64,000 nucleotides of DNA from Paenibacillus alvei DSM 29 (GCF_000293805.1 NZ_AMBZ01000002.1:815001-879000); one strand, 5' to 3'. Shown: positions 41,388 to 53,791, counted from the stretch's first letter. Translations and numbers: made by a program. Notes: generated by a model not told the origin, from the sequence alone.

Positions 41388-41433
41388 AAATAGAGCACCT
41401 TGGGCTTGTGTATCTGCCCAGGTGCTCTATTTC
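41388..41433. terminator. Bidirectional terminator between SBP and AraC-type genes
   Basis: AATAGAGCACCT pairs with AGGTGCTCTATT, with an inner GGGC/GCCC; A and T tracts flank it. It serves both convergent genes. Confidence 0.9.
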
Positions 41434-41446
41434 TTAGCGATATCTA

Positions 41447-43759
41447 TTAGGATTCATCATCCGCATCAGCGGCAGCTTTCGCTTGCTCGCTTGAGGCGTG
41501 AAGCTTCCGGTATTGGCCAGGTGTATAGCCGGTTTCCTTCTTGAACTTGCGAATGAAGTTCGGAGTATCCAAATATCCAACCCTAACAATGATATCCTTC
41601 AGCGGATCGCTTGTTGTGAGCAACTGACGGATGACCTCATCCATGCGCCGCTGCCATATATATTGGGAGAAGTTGCTTCCGGTCTTCTCCTTGAAGGCAC
41701 GGCTTAAATAGGAGGACGAAATCGAGAACTTCTGTGCAACTCCTTCAAGGCTTAAACTGTAATCGGTATACTGTTGATCGATAAAGGCAATGGCATTATC
41801 CATTAACGAAATCTGCTCGGACTCTGTATTGCGCTCGACCTGTTCGCAAATGTGTGCGGCCAATAGCTGTAGCTTTTTTTCGAGCTCCTCTAGCGATTCG
41901 AATGAAGTAAAGCCGGGAATATCGCGAATCAATTCATTTAGGCCGAGCTCGGATGCTGTTTTCAACAGCGTATTCATAATATCAAAACAAATGCAGCGCA
42001 GCAGAGAGATGGATAGGCGCTCTGCTTTCAGCTTGATGAATATGGCTTCAATCATTTGCATAGCGATGGTGTCGTTGCCCTGCTTCAAGCTCTGCGTGAG
42101 CTTCAGAAGGGAATCCTTCGCAATCCAGAACGTATCGCTCGGAGTATGAGAGAGCTTGTCGAAGTACGTAATGCTGCCTTTCCCATTCGCCATTCGATAT
42201 TCGAGTGCAGAAGCCGCCTCAATATAAGACTGATTCAGCAGCACCGCATTTTCGTAAGCTGTACCGACGCCGATAGAGGGGATAAGATGGGTGCTCTCCA
42301 TTACGATAATGCGCAGTGCATCGACAATTTGCTCCATTCGATGCCCGACCGTGATTTGCGTATCTTCGTTCATGGTTACAATGAGTGCAAATTGATCAAA
42401 ATGCGGCAGTTCGATGCCATACGCATGGGTACCGTAATCAGGGATTTCGATTTCCTCAAGCAACTCGGCAATGTGTTGGCGATGATGCAGTGCATCAGTT
42501 ACGCCAGGGTATTCATCCCATGAGATGGCGATTACGAAATAATGCTTGCCTGTCAGTTCAATTCCGAGTACGTCCATGATATGTTCCGATTCAGGGTTGT
42601 CCAGCTTCCCGTGCTTAAGCAGCATAAGCAGAAATTGGTTACGGGCAAATGGCTCCTGAATATCGACGCGGGCGCTATAGTCGTGTAAGGCTTTACGGAT
42701 CCATTCCAACTCATTGCGTGACTTCTGTACATGCTGTGTGGATGTCGCCTCTGTTGCTTCCGCCTTGAGCATGGCAAATTCCATCAAATCGTGGATCGGG
42801 TGATATTGCTTGCGGGCAAGGAATACAGCAGCCAAAATGCCACCTAACACGACGACGGCAAAGGCGAGCAGGAAAAACGTCTGAATATGGAATACGCGTC
42901 CAAAAAATTGCTCGCTCGGCATAGCCGTTACATAGGTCCATCCATTCATGGAGGATTTGACGGACACAACGGATTGTTGTCTGTTATCCAGCTTTAAGCT
43001 GTGGATGCCGGGTCCGAGCGCTGACAGCAAATGAATTTCATTTTTTGGAATAGGCTCACCATGGTTGTTCTGTGTAAGTACACGTCCCTTTTCATCAAAA
43101 ATGTACGTGTTGCCCTTGAACCCGTTCAAGATGGTATCCATCAGTCCAGTAAGCTTGGATTCCTCCATTAGGAAGAGCACCGTTCCATGCGGAGAAGAGC
43201 TGTTTGGTGTAATCGGAATCATATACGCAAGCATGGACTTTGTAATATTCATATTTAAGTTGACCGATTCAGCAGGCCGAACTATGGGATACAGTTCTGT
43301 TTCTAGTCCATGAATAATATCCTTTTTATTCCAGTCTTCGAACAAATAATATTGCTCAAAGAGCACATTAACATTGGTCATTCCTTTCGGAGAGTAGATG
43401 GCTTGAGTATTGCGGTAATAGAGGAATAGTTCTTCCAAGATGGAGCTATTCGCTTTGTATTTGCCGAGTGCGGATATCGCGTCACGGCTGTAATAAGGAT
43501 GCCGAATCATATATGGAGTCAATTGTTCGTCATAGGCAATGCGTGAAGCAATATCCCGGAGTTCCGTCATGCGAGAATCAATATTCAGTTTCACCTGATT
43601 AAGCTGATTCACGTTCGATTGTTCAATTTCGGAGCGCAGATTGTTGACGGCATTTTGATAGATGAAGATAGTAAGAACCACTAATGGGATGAGAAAAATC
43701 AAAATATACGACCATATGTACTGTAATAGCAGCTTCGACCGAAAATAGTTCCAACTCAT
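41447..43759 (-). CDS. Membrane-anchored AraC-family regulator
   Basis: A 770-residue sensor-regulator. A first membrane helix (YIWSYILIFLIPLVVLTIFI, about residues 14-33) and a second (TFFLLAFAVVVLGGILAAVF, about 290-310) enclose an extracellular Cache-like domain of about 260 residues. The cytosolic part ends in an AraC HTH pair (about 665-765: SLEGVAQKFSISSSYLSRAF, DIIVRVGYLDTPNFIRKFKK, ETGYTPGQYRKLH). Such one-component regulators control neighbouring saccharide ABC operons in Paenibacillus, so the operon at 37.7-41.3 kb is the probable target (inference). Start ATG 43759 follows AGGAGG; the longer frame lacks an RBS. Confidence 0.9.
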   Translation of the reverse strand: MSWNYFRSKLLLQYIWSYILIFLIPLVVLTIFIYQNAVNNLRSEIEQSNVNQLNQVKLNIDSRMTELRDIASRIAYDEQLTPYMIRHPYYSRDAISALGKYKANSSILEELFLYYRNTQAIYSPKGMTNVNVLFEQYYLFEDWNKKDIIHGLETELYPIVRPAESVNLNMNITKSMLAYMIPITPNSSSPHGTVLFLMEESKLTGLMDTILNGFKGNTYIFDEKGRVLTQNNHGEPIPKNEIHLLSALGPGIHSLKLDNRQQSVVSVKSSMNGWTYVTAMPSEQFFGRVFHIQTFFLLAFAVVVLGGILAAVFLARKQYHPIHDLMEFAMLKAEATEATSTQHVQKSRNELEWIRKALHDYSARVDIQEPFARNQFLLMLLKHGKLDNPESEHIMDVLGIELTGKHYFVIAISWDEYPGVTDALHHRQHIAELLEEIEIPDYGTHAYGIELPHFDQFALIVTMNEDTQITVGHRMEQIVDALRIIVMESTHLIPSIGVGTAYENAVLLNQSYIEAASALEYRMANGKGSITYFDKLSHTPSDTFWIAKDSLLKLTQSLKQGNDTIAMQMIEAIFIKLKAERLSISLLRCICFDIMNTLLKTASELGLNELIRDIPGFTSFESLEELEKKLQLLAAHICEQVERNTESEQISLMDNAIAFIDQQYTDYSLSLEGVAQKFSISSSYLSRAFKEKTGSNFSQYIWQRRMDEVIRQLLTTSDPLKDIIVRVGYLDTPNFIRKFKKETGYTPGQYRKLHASSEQAKAAADADDES

Positions 43760-43927
43760 CCTGACAAACCTCCTAGTAGTCCCTGATGTAATCTTGCTAT
43801 GAAGTGAATCTTGCAAAAATTAAGAAGACAATCTATTCGAGAAGAGATGTTGATGATTTGTAATCATTGTATACGTTTCGACTCGTCTGTAAAGCGAGAA
43901 ATCAGAAAAAATCAGCAATATTCTTAT

Positions 43928-43941
43928 TGTAAACGATTCCA
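43928..43941 (+). promoter_or_regulatory. cre-like CcpA site upstream of the AraC-type regulator
   Basis: TGTAAACGATTCCA fits the cre consensus at 13 of 14 positions (the mismatch is C for W). It lies about 170 nt before the regulator's ATG. Confidence 0.55.
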
Positions 43942-44048
43942 ATGGGAAATGGAATGATTTCATGGCGCGTACAACTATTTTTGTGGAGAGGACAATCGAA
44001 GGGGATTTTAAGGTGAGGAAGCGCATTTTATCTTATTTTAAGGTTCAG

Positions 44049-44264
44049 TTCAGTTTTCTTTAATGTAACTCTAGTATTCTAACAATGGACCGAATGACAG
44101 ATGAGTTCTTGCGAAGGAGGGTTGCCGGCAGCGATTACTGGCCTTGGTCAACCGGAAGTCTTCCGTTGCACCAGGTGATCCGTTTCATCTTTCTCATGGT
44201 TTACAGTTTACCCCTAGAACATATATAGACCGCATCAGCGTTTACGCGATGCGGTCCTTTTTTT
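44049..44264 (+). ncRNA. Possible small transcript ending in an intrinsic terminator
   Basis: A modest promoter-like pair TTCAGT (44049) / TAGTAT (44072, 17-bp spacer), then about 180 nt with the palindrome CGGAAG-T-CTTCCG and the hairpin CACC-A-GGTG, and an excellent terminator GACCGCATC (44228) / GATGCGGTC (44248) followed by T. A GGAGG at 44116 is not followed by a well-placed start codon. No gene on the plus strand explains the terminator; it could belong to a noncoding RNA. It is not a T-box that I recognise. Confidence 0.4.
44228..44264 (+). terminator. Orphan intrinsic terminator on the plus strand
   Basis: GACCGCATC and GATGCGGTC pair, with GCG/CGC inside, followed by C and seven T. 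The nearest annotated genes on both sides are on the minus strand. Confidence 0.88.
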
Positions 44265-44322
44265 ATGGATACAGCCGTTTCTTCTTGGACTACGATTTAT
44301 TGTTGGGTGTGGAAATACAGAC

Positions 44323-44364
44323 AAAAAAGATCGAGCCAGCGTTCAAGAACACAGACTCGACCTT
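44323..44364 (-). terminator. Terminator of clpP
   Basis: Read on the minus strand, GGTCGAG pairs with CTCGATC (one G-U) around a long loop, followed by six T. It lies 34 nt beyond the clpP stop. Confidence 0.75.
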
Positions 44365-44397
44365 TGCCTTCAAGTAGTAGAAAAGGAATGTTGGAAA

Positions 44398-44979
44398 TTA
44401 TTCTTTGCCAAGAACCTTATCGACAAGACCATAATCAAACGCCTCTTGGGCAGACATGAAGTAATCGCGATCTGTGTCGCGCTCCACGCGCTCAAGCGGT
44501 TGTCCCGTGCGCTCTGCCAAGATCTTGTTCAAGTTGTCGCGCATCTTCAAGATGCGACGTGCGCGGATTTCGATATCGGTAGCTTGACCTTGAGCTCCGC
44601 CAAGCGGCTGGTGAATCATAATTTCGCTATTCGGCAGCGCGAAGCGCTTGCCCTTAGCGCCTGCGTTCAGCAGAAAAGCGCCCATGGAGGCAGCCATGCC
44701 GACGCAAATCGTAGATACGTCTGGCTTAATGTGCTGCATTGTATCGTATATGGCCATGCCGGCCGAGATAGAACCGCCCGGGCTATTGATGTATAAATGG
44801 ATATCCTTTTCCGGGTCATCTGCAGCCAGGAACAACAACTGGGCGATAATCGAATTCGCCACCAGATCGTTCACTTCTGTTCCGAGGAAAATGATGCGAT
44901 CCTTCAACAACCGGGAATAAATATCATAGGATCTTTCACCACGATTCGTTTGTTCAACAACTACGGGTACATAACTCAA
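44398..44979 (-). CDS. clpP: ATP-dependent Clp protease proteolytic subunit
   Basis: A 193-residue serine protease that assembles into a 14-mer and degrades proteins fed by Clp ATPases, including tmRNA-tagged ones. The catalytic triad is visible: Ser98 (GMAASMGAF), His123 (IMIHQPLGG) and Asp172 (DTDRDYFM). Oligomerisation segment [18 protein letters not shown] is conserved. Start ATG 44979 follows GAGGAGGGGTTATCTTG. A CtsR box overlaps its -35, implying heat-shock control. In B. subtilis, clpP is also near the crh locus. Confidence 0.98.
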   Translation of the reverse strand: MSYVPVVVEQTNRGERSYDIYSRLLKDRIIFLGTEVNDLVANSIIAQLLFLAADDPEKDIHLYINSPGGSISAGMAIYDTMQHIKPDVSTICVGMAASMGAFLLNAGAKGKRFALPNSEIMIHQPLGGAQGQATDIEIRARRILKMRDNLNKILAERTGQPLERVERDTDRDYFMSAQEAFDYGLVDKVLGKE

Positions 44980-45014
44980 GATAACCCCTCCTCACTAAAT
45001 GTCGTTACACATCC

Positions 45015-45043
45015 AATATAAAGGACATAAAACAAAAAGTCAA
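45015..45043 (-). promoter_or_regulatory. Promoter of clpP
   Basis: On the minus strand, TTGACT (45043-45038) and TATATT (45020-45015) are separated by exactly 17 bp. The start site is near 45008, giving a short leader before the clpP ATG. Confidence 0.8.
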
Positions 45044-45054
45044 AGATGGTCAAA
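45038..45054. promoter_or_regulatory. CtsR operator at clpP
   Basis: AGTCAAA-GAT-GGTCAAA on the plus strand matches the CtsR heptad direct repeat RGTCAAA-NAN-RGTCAAA at all positions. It covers the clpP -35 box. CtsR itself is not in the window. Confidence 0.88.
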
Positions 45055-45183
45055 CTATGTCGAGAAAAAAACATCTATCCTTTCGCTTCTGCAAAATTCA
45101 AGATGTTGCTTCCGTGCTTATGTACCTAAATATATGCGTAACGTAGCTTCTTATCCTGTACCTAATAAGGACAGGAGTGTAAT

Positions 45184-45258
45184 TGGCGCGCCCGCAAGGA
45201 ATCGAACCTTGATCTCAGGCTCCGGAGGCCTACGTCATATCCATTGGACCACGGGCGC
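45184..45258 (-). tRNA. tRNA-Arg (CCG)
   Basis: 75-nt cloverleaf on the minus strand with anticodon CCG in the loop CTCCGGA, acceptor GCGCCCG/CGGGCGC, T-arm GGTTCGATTCC and encoded CCA. It stands alone upstream of clpP. Confidence 0.96.
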
Positions 45259-45725
45259 ATTCATACAAGAGCAAAACTTATTATATAAGAAAGCGTATAA
45301 CAAAGTCAAGTGAGCGCCCCTGAATTATTTCCTTTTCCTATGGATGGGGTAACAAGTCGCTTCTACTTATAAGTTAAAGTACTTGCCAGCATAATATTTG
45401 GACTCTAATGAAAAGCTAGGTCTCGCTTCACAACGCTGACCGTACAGTTTTCATTTTTTATTCCTCTGGAGGCTCAAATTTTTTGTAAACGTTGTAAGGT
45501 CAAGCATGATGTCCATCATTCCTGTCTATACTGAAAAATGTCGAGATTGATTTAGAAAAAATGTATGAACATGTCGCATTTTGGGTTAATTACTTCATAG
45601 GCGCTCGAATGTCTTTGGACAGGCTGTCTAATTATGAATAACTTTGATATTGCTTGCTCATTATAGAGTTGTTCCTTAGCATGAAAATTTTGATTTTTGG
45701 GTGTATGTACTGGGGTTCTGGCTAC
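45259..45725. other. Intergenic region without an evident gene
   Basis: 467 nt of A/T-rich DNA between tRNA-Arg and the cggR promoter. I see no ORF with an RBS, no repeat and no structured element with support. Confidence 0.5.
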
Positions 45726-45754
45726 TTGCAAGTTGCCTCATTATTCGGTAGAAT
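45726..45754 (+). promoter_or_regulatory. Promoter of the glycolytic operon
   Basis: TTGCAA at 45726-45731 and TAGAAT at 45749-45754 with a 17-bp spacer, placing the start near 45761, right at the CggR operator. Confidence 0.75.
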
Positions 45755-45759
45755 AGTGG

Positions 45760-45795
45760 TGGGACAAAAAATGTAGAGATGGGACGTTTTTAGTC
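45760..45795 (+). promoter_or_regulatory. CggR operator
   Basis: Two tandem half sites: TGGGAC + 6 nt + TGTA, a 4-nt gap, then TGGGAC + 6 nt + AGTC. The B. subtilis gapA operator has the same arrangement (CGGGAC, 6 nt, TGTC, 4 nt, repeated). It overlaps the transcription start, where CggR blocks elongation until fructose-1,6-bisphosphate binds. Confidence 0.87.
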
Positions 45796-45829
45796 CAATG
45801 GTTGCTTATGGGAAGCAGGAGTGGAGAGA

Positions 45830-46879
45830 ATGCGTGAGTGGTTGGAAATACAGAAGCGACTTCTACCTGAACTCATTGAACTGTTGAAGAAGCGTTACAC
45901 CATCCTGCATCAAATCATGTTGTCCGACTCCATCGGGAGAAGAACGCTGGCAACGTCATTGCAGATGACCGAGCGTGTGCTCCGTGCAGAAACCGACTTA
46001 TTGAAGGCACAAGGCCTGATTGATTCGGATAACACGGGGATGCGAATCACTGATGAAGGCCGGCAACTTGTCCGGAAGCTGGAATCCGTGATGGGTGAAC
46101 TGCTCGGAATGCGCCAGCTGGAGGAGAGTATCCGCCAAGCATTTGGTTTGAAGCAGGTCATTGTCGTACCCGGCAATTCGGATGTATCGCCTGTCGTTAA
46201 ACAGGAACTTGGGCAAGCGGCTTGTAAAGCGCTCAGCAGCGTAATGGACAAGGAAGATGTCGTGGCGGTGACAGGCGGCTCCACATTGGCTGCAATGGCA
46301 GATCAATTGACGAGTCCAACACCGTTGAAAGGCAACTGGTTCGTACCCGCTCGTGGTGGACTTGGGGAGAGCTTGGAACATCAAGCGAACACAATCGCAT
46401 CCACGATGGCGAAGCGCGTAGGCGCTCAGTATCGGCTCTTGCATGTGCCAGACTTGCTGAGTGAGGAAGCATACCAGTCGCTGAAGCAGGAACCGAACAT
46501 CCAAGATATTTTGCGAGTCATACGCCAAGCACGCATCGTCGTGCATGGCATTGGAGAGGCCCTCGTCATGGCGAAGCGTCGCCGGGCGGATGAGGAGACG
46601 ATCCAGCAGTTGCTCCAGGAAGGAGCACTTGCAGAAGCATTCGGGTATTATTTCGACCGAGACGGACATGTCGTACATACGATGCTGACACTAGGCCTTC
46701 GCCTAGAGGATATTTCTCGTACGGAGGTTGTCATCGCCGTTGCTGGAGGTCAAAGTAAGGGTGAATCCATTACCGCTGTGCTTCGTGCAGGACATGAAGA
46801 CATTCTCGTCATTGATGAGGCAGCAGCTATGGAAGTATTGAAACATTGTGGTCTCGATGTGCCTTACAGGCCGTCTTGA
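45830..46879 (+). CDS. cggR: Central glycolytic genes regulator
   Basis: A 349-residue SorC/DeoR-type repressor. The N-terminal winged HTH (ILHQIMLSDSIGRRTLATSL, MTERVLRAETDLLKAQGLI) is followed by a sugar-phosphate-binding domain with TGGSTLAAMA near residue 145 and VVIAVAGGQSKGESI near 300. It represses this operon unless fructose-1,6-bisphosphate is bound. Start ATG 45830 after AGGAGTGGAG; GTG 45821 overlaps the RBS. Its own operator lies 35 nt upstream; gapA starts 42 nt after its stop. Confidence 0.96.
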   Translation: MREWLEIQKRLLPELIELLKKRYTILHQIMLSDSIGRRTLATSLQMTERVLRAETDLLKAQGLIDSDNTGMRITDEGRQLVRKLESVMGELLGMRQLEESIRQAFGLKQVIVVPGNSDVSPVVKQELGQAACKALSSVMDKEDVVAVTGGSTLAAMADQLTSPTPLKGNWFVPARGGLGESLEHQANTIASTMAKRVGAQYRLLHVPDLLSEEAYQSLKQEPNIQDILRVIRQARIVVHGIGEALVMAKRRRADEETIQQLLQEGALAEAFGYYFDRDGHVVHTMLTLGLRLEDISRTEVVIAVAGGQSKGESITAVLRAGHEDILVIDEAAAMEVLKHCGLDVPYRPS

Positions 46880-46888
46880 GATATATAA

Positions 46889-47926
<1,038 letters not shown>

Positions 47927-47942
47927 TCGCATAGCACTTACA

Positions 47943-47980
47943 ATCAAAGAGGAGTGACCGTTTAGGCCTCCTCTTTTGAT
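47943..47980 (+). terminator. Hairpin between gapA and pgk (likely partial terminator)
   Basis: ATCAAAGAGGAG pairs with CTCCTCTTTTGAT with one bulged A; only four T lie in the 3' arm. It could attenuate or stabilise the gapA 3' end so that gapA outruns downstream genes. Confidence 0.6.
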
Positions 47981-48208
47981 CCTTATAGTGCCTAGAGCAT
48001 ATCGAGAACCAGTGCGGACACAGATTTGTATAGATATACAGAGATAGAGAGTACAGAGAGAAACCAGAACATATTAACGAACGATATACGATATAATAGA
48101 GAGAAAGATTTAGATGGAACCCATACAGAACATGAACACAGAACATACCGAACAACACACCAGAGAGAGGCGTGTGCCGGTGTAAGCGACGATAGGAGGA
48201 ACACGGGG

Positions 48209-49390
48209 ATGAACAAGAAAAGTGTGCGTGATGTAGAAGTTAAAGGTAAGCGCGTATTCGTACGTGTCGATTTCAACGTGCCATTGGAAAATGGTGTGAT
48301 TACGGATGATACACGTGTACGAGAAACGCTACCAACAATTAACTACTTGGTGGAACAAGGTGCGAAAGTTATTTTGGCAAGCCACATGGGTCGTCCGAAG
48401 GGCGAAGTTGTGGATTCCATGCGTCTGACACCTGCAGCAGTACGTCTTGGCGAACTGCTTGGCAAGCCCGTTAAGAAGTTGGACGAGTCGATTGGTGAAA
48501 ACGTAAAAGCTGAAATTGCAAAAATGGAAAACGGCGACGTTATCGTGCTTGAAAACGTTCGTTTCCACAAAGGCGAAGAGAAGAACGATCCAGAATTGGC
48601 TAAAGCCTTCGCTGAGCTTGCGGACTTGTATGTGAACGACGCGTTCGGCGCGGCTCACCGTGCACATGCATCCACTGAAGGCATCGCACATCACTTGCCA
48701 GCCGTGTCCGGCTTGTTGATGGAGAAAGAATTGAATGTACTGAGCAAAGCGCTGACGAACCCTGAGCGTCCATTTACAGCAATCGTTGGTGGATCCAAGG
48801 TTAAAGATAAAATCGACGTTATCAACAAAATGTTGGAAATCGCTGACAATATCGTCATTGGCGGCGGCTTGACGTACACATTCTTCAAAGCACAAGGCAA
48901 CGAAATCGGGAAGTCGCTTGTCGACAACGAGAAGCTTGATGTTGCACTTGGCTTCATCGAAAAAGCAAAAGAACTTGGTAAAAACCTCTATTTGCCAGTA
49001 GATATCGTAGTTACAGACGACTTCAGCGCTGATGCAAACACGCAAGTGGTATCGATCGACAGCATTCCTGCAGAGTGGGAAGGCATTGACATCGGTCCAG
49101 AAACTCGTGAAATCTATGCTGACGTTATCAAGAATTCCAAGCTTGTTGTATGGAACGGGCCTATGGGCGTATTCGAAATCGAGCCGTTCTCTCATGGTAC
49201 GCGTGCTGTAGCAGAAGCATGTGCGGAAACTGCTGGTTACACAATCATTGGCGGCGGCGACTCTGCAGCAGCGGTTGAGAAGTTCAAGCTGAAAGATAAA
49301 ATGGATCACATCTCCACAGGCGGCGGCGCTTCCCTTGAATTCATGGAAGGCAAAGCATTGCCAGGCGTGGTTGCATTGAACGATAAGTAA
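48209..49390 (+). CDS. pgk: Phosphoglycerate kinase
   Basis: A 393-residue kinase that makes ATP from 1,3-bisphosphoglycerate. [15 protein letters not shown] at the N-terminus, [30 protein letters not shown] and the C-terminal [12 protein letters not shown] and [13 protein letters not shown] are all conserved. The start was fixed at ATG 48209 after GGAGGAACACGGGG; the frame runs 183 nt further upstream through purine-rich non-coding DNA. A 282-nt spacer separates it from gapA. Confidence 0.98.
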   Translation: MNKKSVRDVEVKGKRVFVRVDFNVPLENGVITDDTRVRETLPTINYLVEQGAKVILASHMGRPKGEVVDSMRLTPAAVRLGELLGKPVKKLDESIGENVKAEIAKMENGDVIVLENVRFHKGEEKNDPELAKAFAELADLYVNDAFGAAHRAHASTEGIAHHLPAVSGLLMEKELNVLSKALTNPERPFTAIVGGSKVKDKIDVINKMLEIADNIVIGGGLTYTFFKAQGNEIGKSLVDNEKLDVALGFIEKAKELGKNLYLPVDIVVTDDFSADANTQVVSIDSIPAEWEGIDIGPETREIYADVIKNSKLVVWNGPMGVFEIEPFSHGTRAVAEACAETAGYTIIGGGDSAAAVEKFKLKDKMDHISTGGGASLEFMEGKALPGVVALNDK

Positions 49391-49402
49391 GAGAGCAAGT
49401 AA

Positions 49403-50203
<801 letters not shown>

Positions 50204-50204
50204 G

Positions 50205-51743
50205 ATGTCCGCACCTAGACCGGTAGCACTTATCATCATGGACGGCTTCGGACTTCGCGATACGGTAGTCGGCAACGCAGTCGCGCAAGCGAACAAGCCG
50301 AACTACGACCGTTACATGAGTCAATATCCTCATACGACGCTGACAGCTTGCGGCGAAGCGGTAGGCTTGCCAGAAGGTCAAATGGGGAACTCCGAGGTAG
50401 GTCATTTGAATATTGGTGCAGGCCGCATCGTATATCAAGACCTGACTCGCATTACGAAATCGATCCGTGAAGGCGACTTCTTCTCGAACGAAACATTGCT
50501 TGCAGCAGTGAAGAGTGCGAAGGAGAACAACAAGGCGCTTCATATTTACGGATTGTTGTCCGATGGCGGTGTACACAGCCATATCGACCACGCCCTTGCG
50601 ATGCTCGATCTCTGTGCACGCGAAGGCTTGAAGGATGTTTACGTTCACGCATTCTTGGATGGCCGTGACGTTGCGCCTGACAGCTCCCGTGGATATATTG
50701 AAAAGCTGCAAGCCAAAATCGCTGAAGTTGGAATTGGCCGTATCGCTACGGTTCAAGGCCGCTACTATGCGATGGACCGCGATAAGCGTTGGGAACGCGT
50801 TGAGAAATCGTACCGCGCTATGGTATACGGCGAAGGCCCGAAATACCGCGATCCACTTGCGGCAGTTGAAGAATCTTATGCACAATCCGTGTATGACGAA
50901 TTCGTTATGCCAACGGTCATTGTGGATGAGAACGATCAGCCGGTCGGCTTGGTTCAAGATGGCGACTCTGTCGTATTTATGAACTTCCGCCCAGACCGTG
51001 CGATCCAGCTTGGCCAAGTGTTCACCAACGATGACTTCCGCGGCTTCGATCGTGGCGACAAGTTCCCTAAGAACTTGCACTTCGTCGCGCTCACGTTGTT
51101 CGCAGAGACAGTTGGCGGATACGTTGCTTACTCTCCAAAAGAGTTGGACAACACACTTGGTGAAGTGCTCGTGCAGCATGGTAAGAAGCAGCTTCGCATT
51201 GCGGAAACAGAAAAGTATCCGCATGTAACGTTCTTCTTCAGCGGCGGCCGTGACGTTGAGCTTCCTGGTGAGAAGCGTGTGCTTATCAACTCGCCTAAGG
51301 TAGCAACTTACGACCTTCAGCCTGAAATGAGCGCATACGAAGTTGCAGAAGCAGCCGTGAACGAAATCAACTCTGACCAGTTCGATACGATTATCCTGAA
51401 CTTCGCGAACCCTGATATGGTTGGCCACTCCGGTATGCTGGAGCCAACGATCAAGGCTGTAGAAGCTACGGATGAGTGCATGGGCAAGGTCGTTGAAGCG
51501 GTATTGGCGAAAGGCGGCGTCTGCCTTATTACGGCGGATCACGGCAACGCGGATATGGTATTCGACGAAGCAGGCCGTCCATTCACAGCACATACGACGA
51601 ACCCGGTTCCATTCATCGTCACTTCGAACGATGTGGAGTTGCGCGAAGGCGGCATCTTGGCAGACATCGCTCCAACGATTCTGGACTTGATGAACGTGCC
51701 TCAGCCAGCCGAGATGACGGGACAAAGCATGATTAAGAAGTAA
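50205..51743 (+). CDS. gpmI: 2,3-bisphosphoglycerate-independent phosphoglycerate mutase
   Basis: A 512-residue manganese-dependent mutase of the alkaline phosphatase superfamily. The N-terminal metal site is in IMDGFGLRD, catalytic Ser63 in [16 protein letters not shown], and the C-terminal metal ligands in [11 protein letters not shown] and [11 protein letters not shown]. Length matches the B. subtilis enzyme (511). Spacing to tpiA is minimal. In sporeformers its Mn dependence makes it pH-sensitive in the developing spore (family knowledge). Confidence 0.98.
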   Translation: MSAPRPVALIIMDGFGLRDTVVGNAVAQANKPNYDRYMSQYPHTTLTACGEAVGLPEGQMGNSEVGHLNIGAGRIVYQDLTRITKSIREGDFFSNETLLAAVKSAKENNKALHIYGLLSDGGVHSHIDHALAMLDLCAREGLKDVYVHAFLDGRDVAPDSSRGYIEKLQAKIAEVGIGRIATVQGRYYAMDRDKRWERVEKSYRAMVYGEGPKYRDPLAAVEESYAQSVYDEFVMPTVIVDENDQPVGLVQDGDSVVFMNFRPDRAIQLGQVFTNDDFRGFDRGDKFPKNLHFVALTLFAETVGGYVAYSPKELDNTLGEVLVQHGKKQLRIAETEKYPHVTFFFSGGRDVELPGEKRVLINSPKVATYDLQPEMSAYEVAEAAVNEINSDQFDTIILNFANPDMVGHSGMLEPTIKAVEATDECMGKVVEAVLAKGGVCLITADHGNADMVFDEAGRPFTAHTTNPVPFIVTSNDVELREGGILADIAPTILDLMNVPQPAEMTGQSMIKK

Positions 51744-53096
<1,353 letters not shown>

Positions 53097-53131
53097 TTGG
53101 CTTGCCGCACAAGCGGCTCGCTGATTCGATA

Positions 53132-53169
53132 GAAGCCAGACTCCCTTGAAGGGGTCTGGCTTCTTTTTT
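53132..53169 (+). terminator. Terminator of the glycolytic operon
   Basis: GAAGCCAGACTCCC pairs with GGGGTCTGGCTTC around TTGAA (one G-T pair), followed by T6. Confidence 0.94.
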
Positions 53170-53328
53170 ATGATTCCATATGTAAAGTAGGCATACTGCG
53201 CTCTCCTTTTGTTCTTTCTTGTCACCCCCTGTTTACCTTGTTCTTCTTGGTGAAATGATGCTCCGTCGGTTCATTCAGACCATAGATGGGTTTAACCTAG
53301 ACCAGAGGCTAGTTTTGGAAAAAGCCTA

Positions 53329-53357
53329 TTGTGGAACACTATTCCAGAAGATATAAT
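53329..53357 (+). promoter_or_regulatory. Promoter of the padR-DUF1700-DUF4097 cassette
   Basis: TTGTGG at 53329-53334 and a perfect TATAAT at 53352-53357, 17-bp spacer. The leader is about 70 nt. The rest of the 340-nt spacer after eno holds only the eno terminator. Confidence 0.65.
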
Positions 53358-53436
53358 CATCGTGTACTACTAATTAATATACAATACTGAACCATAAACA
53401 ATAAATCATTCACGCATGAGGTAGGAGGTGACCGGG

Positions 53437-53778
53437 TTGAAGGAAATCGTTCAATTTAAAAAAGGTGTGCTCGGTCTGTGTGTCATGGTTCTCATTAATC
53501 AGCGGGATCGCTACGGCTTCGAGTTGGCACAGCAAATATCCAAGCATGTGGAGGTAGCCGAAGGCGCCTTGTATCCGGTTCTACGGCGAATGGTCGCTGA
53601 CGGCCACTGCACTACATATTTGCAGGAATCGACTGAGGGTCCGCCACGGAAGTATTACAAGCTTACCCCAGTCGGCAAGGCATATATGAATGAGCTCGTG
53701 ACCGAGTGGGATAAATTTGTGTCGGGGGTAGCAAATTTGCTCATCGAAGCGGAAGAAGAAGAAACCAAGGAGATGTGA
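53437..53778 (+). CDS. PadR-family transcriptional regulator
   Basis: A 113-residue PadR-type repressor: winged HTH with GVLGLCVMVLINQRDRYGFELAQQI, EGALYPVLRRMVADG and the wing segment GPPRKYYKLTPVGKAYM, plus a short C-terminal dimerisation helix. The start is TTG 53437, 8 nt after AGGAGG; the GTG at 53428 overlaps that RBS. It heads a cassette of PadR, DUF1700 and DUF4097 proteins that recurs in Firmicutes, and it likely controls the cassette. The ligand is unknown. Confidence 0.92.
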   Translation: MKEIVQFKKGVLGLCVMVLINQRDRYGFELAQQISKHVEVAEGALYPVLRRMVADGHCTTYLQESTEGPPRKYYKLTPVGKAYMNELVTEWDKFVSGVANLLIEAEEEETKEM

Positions 53779-53791
53779 GAGGTGAATCAGC

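Noticed and set aside
44144-44377. 77-codon plus-strand ORF between the AraC-type gene and clpP
   Set aside because: It runs through the orphan terminator hairpin, has no RBS at its ATG, and shows no protein-like composition.
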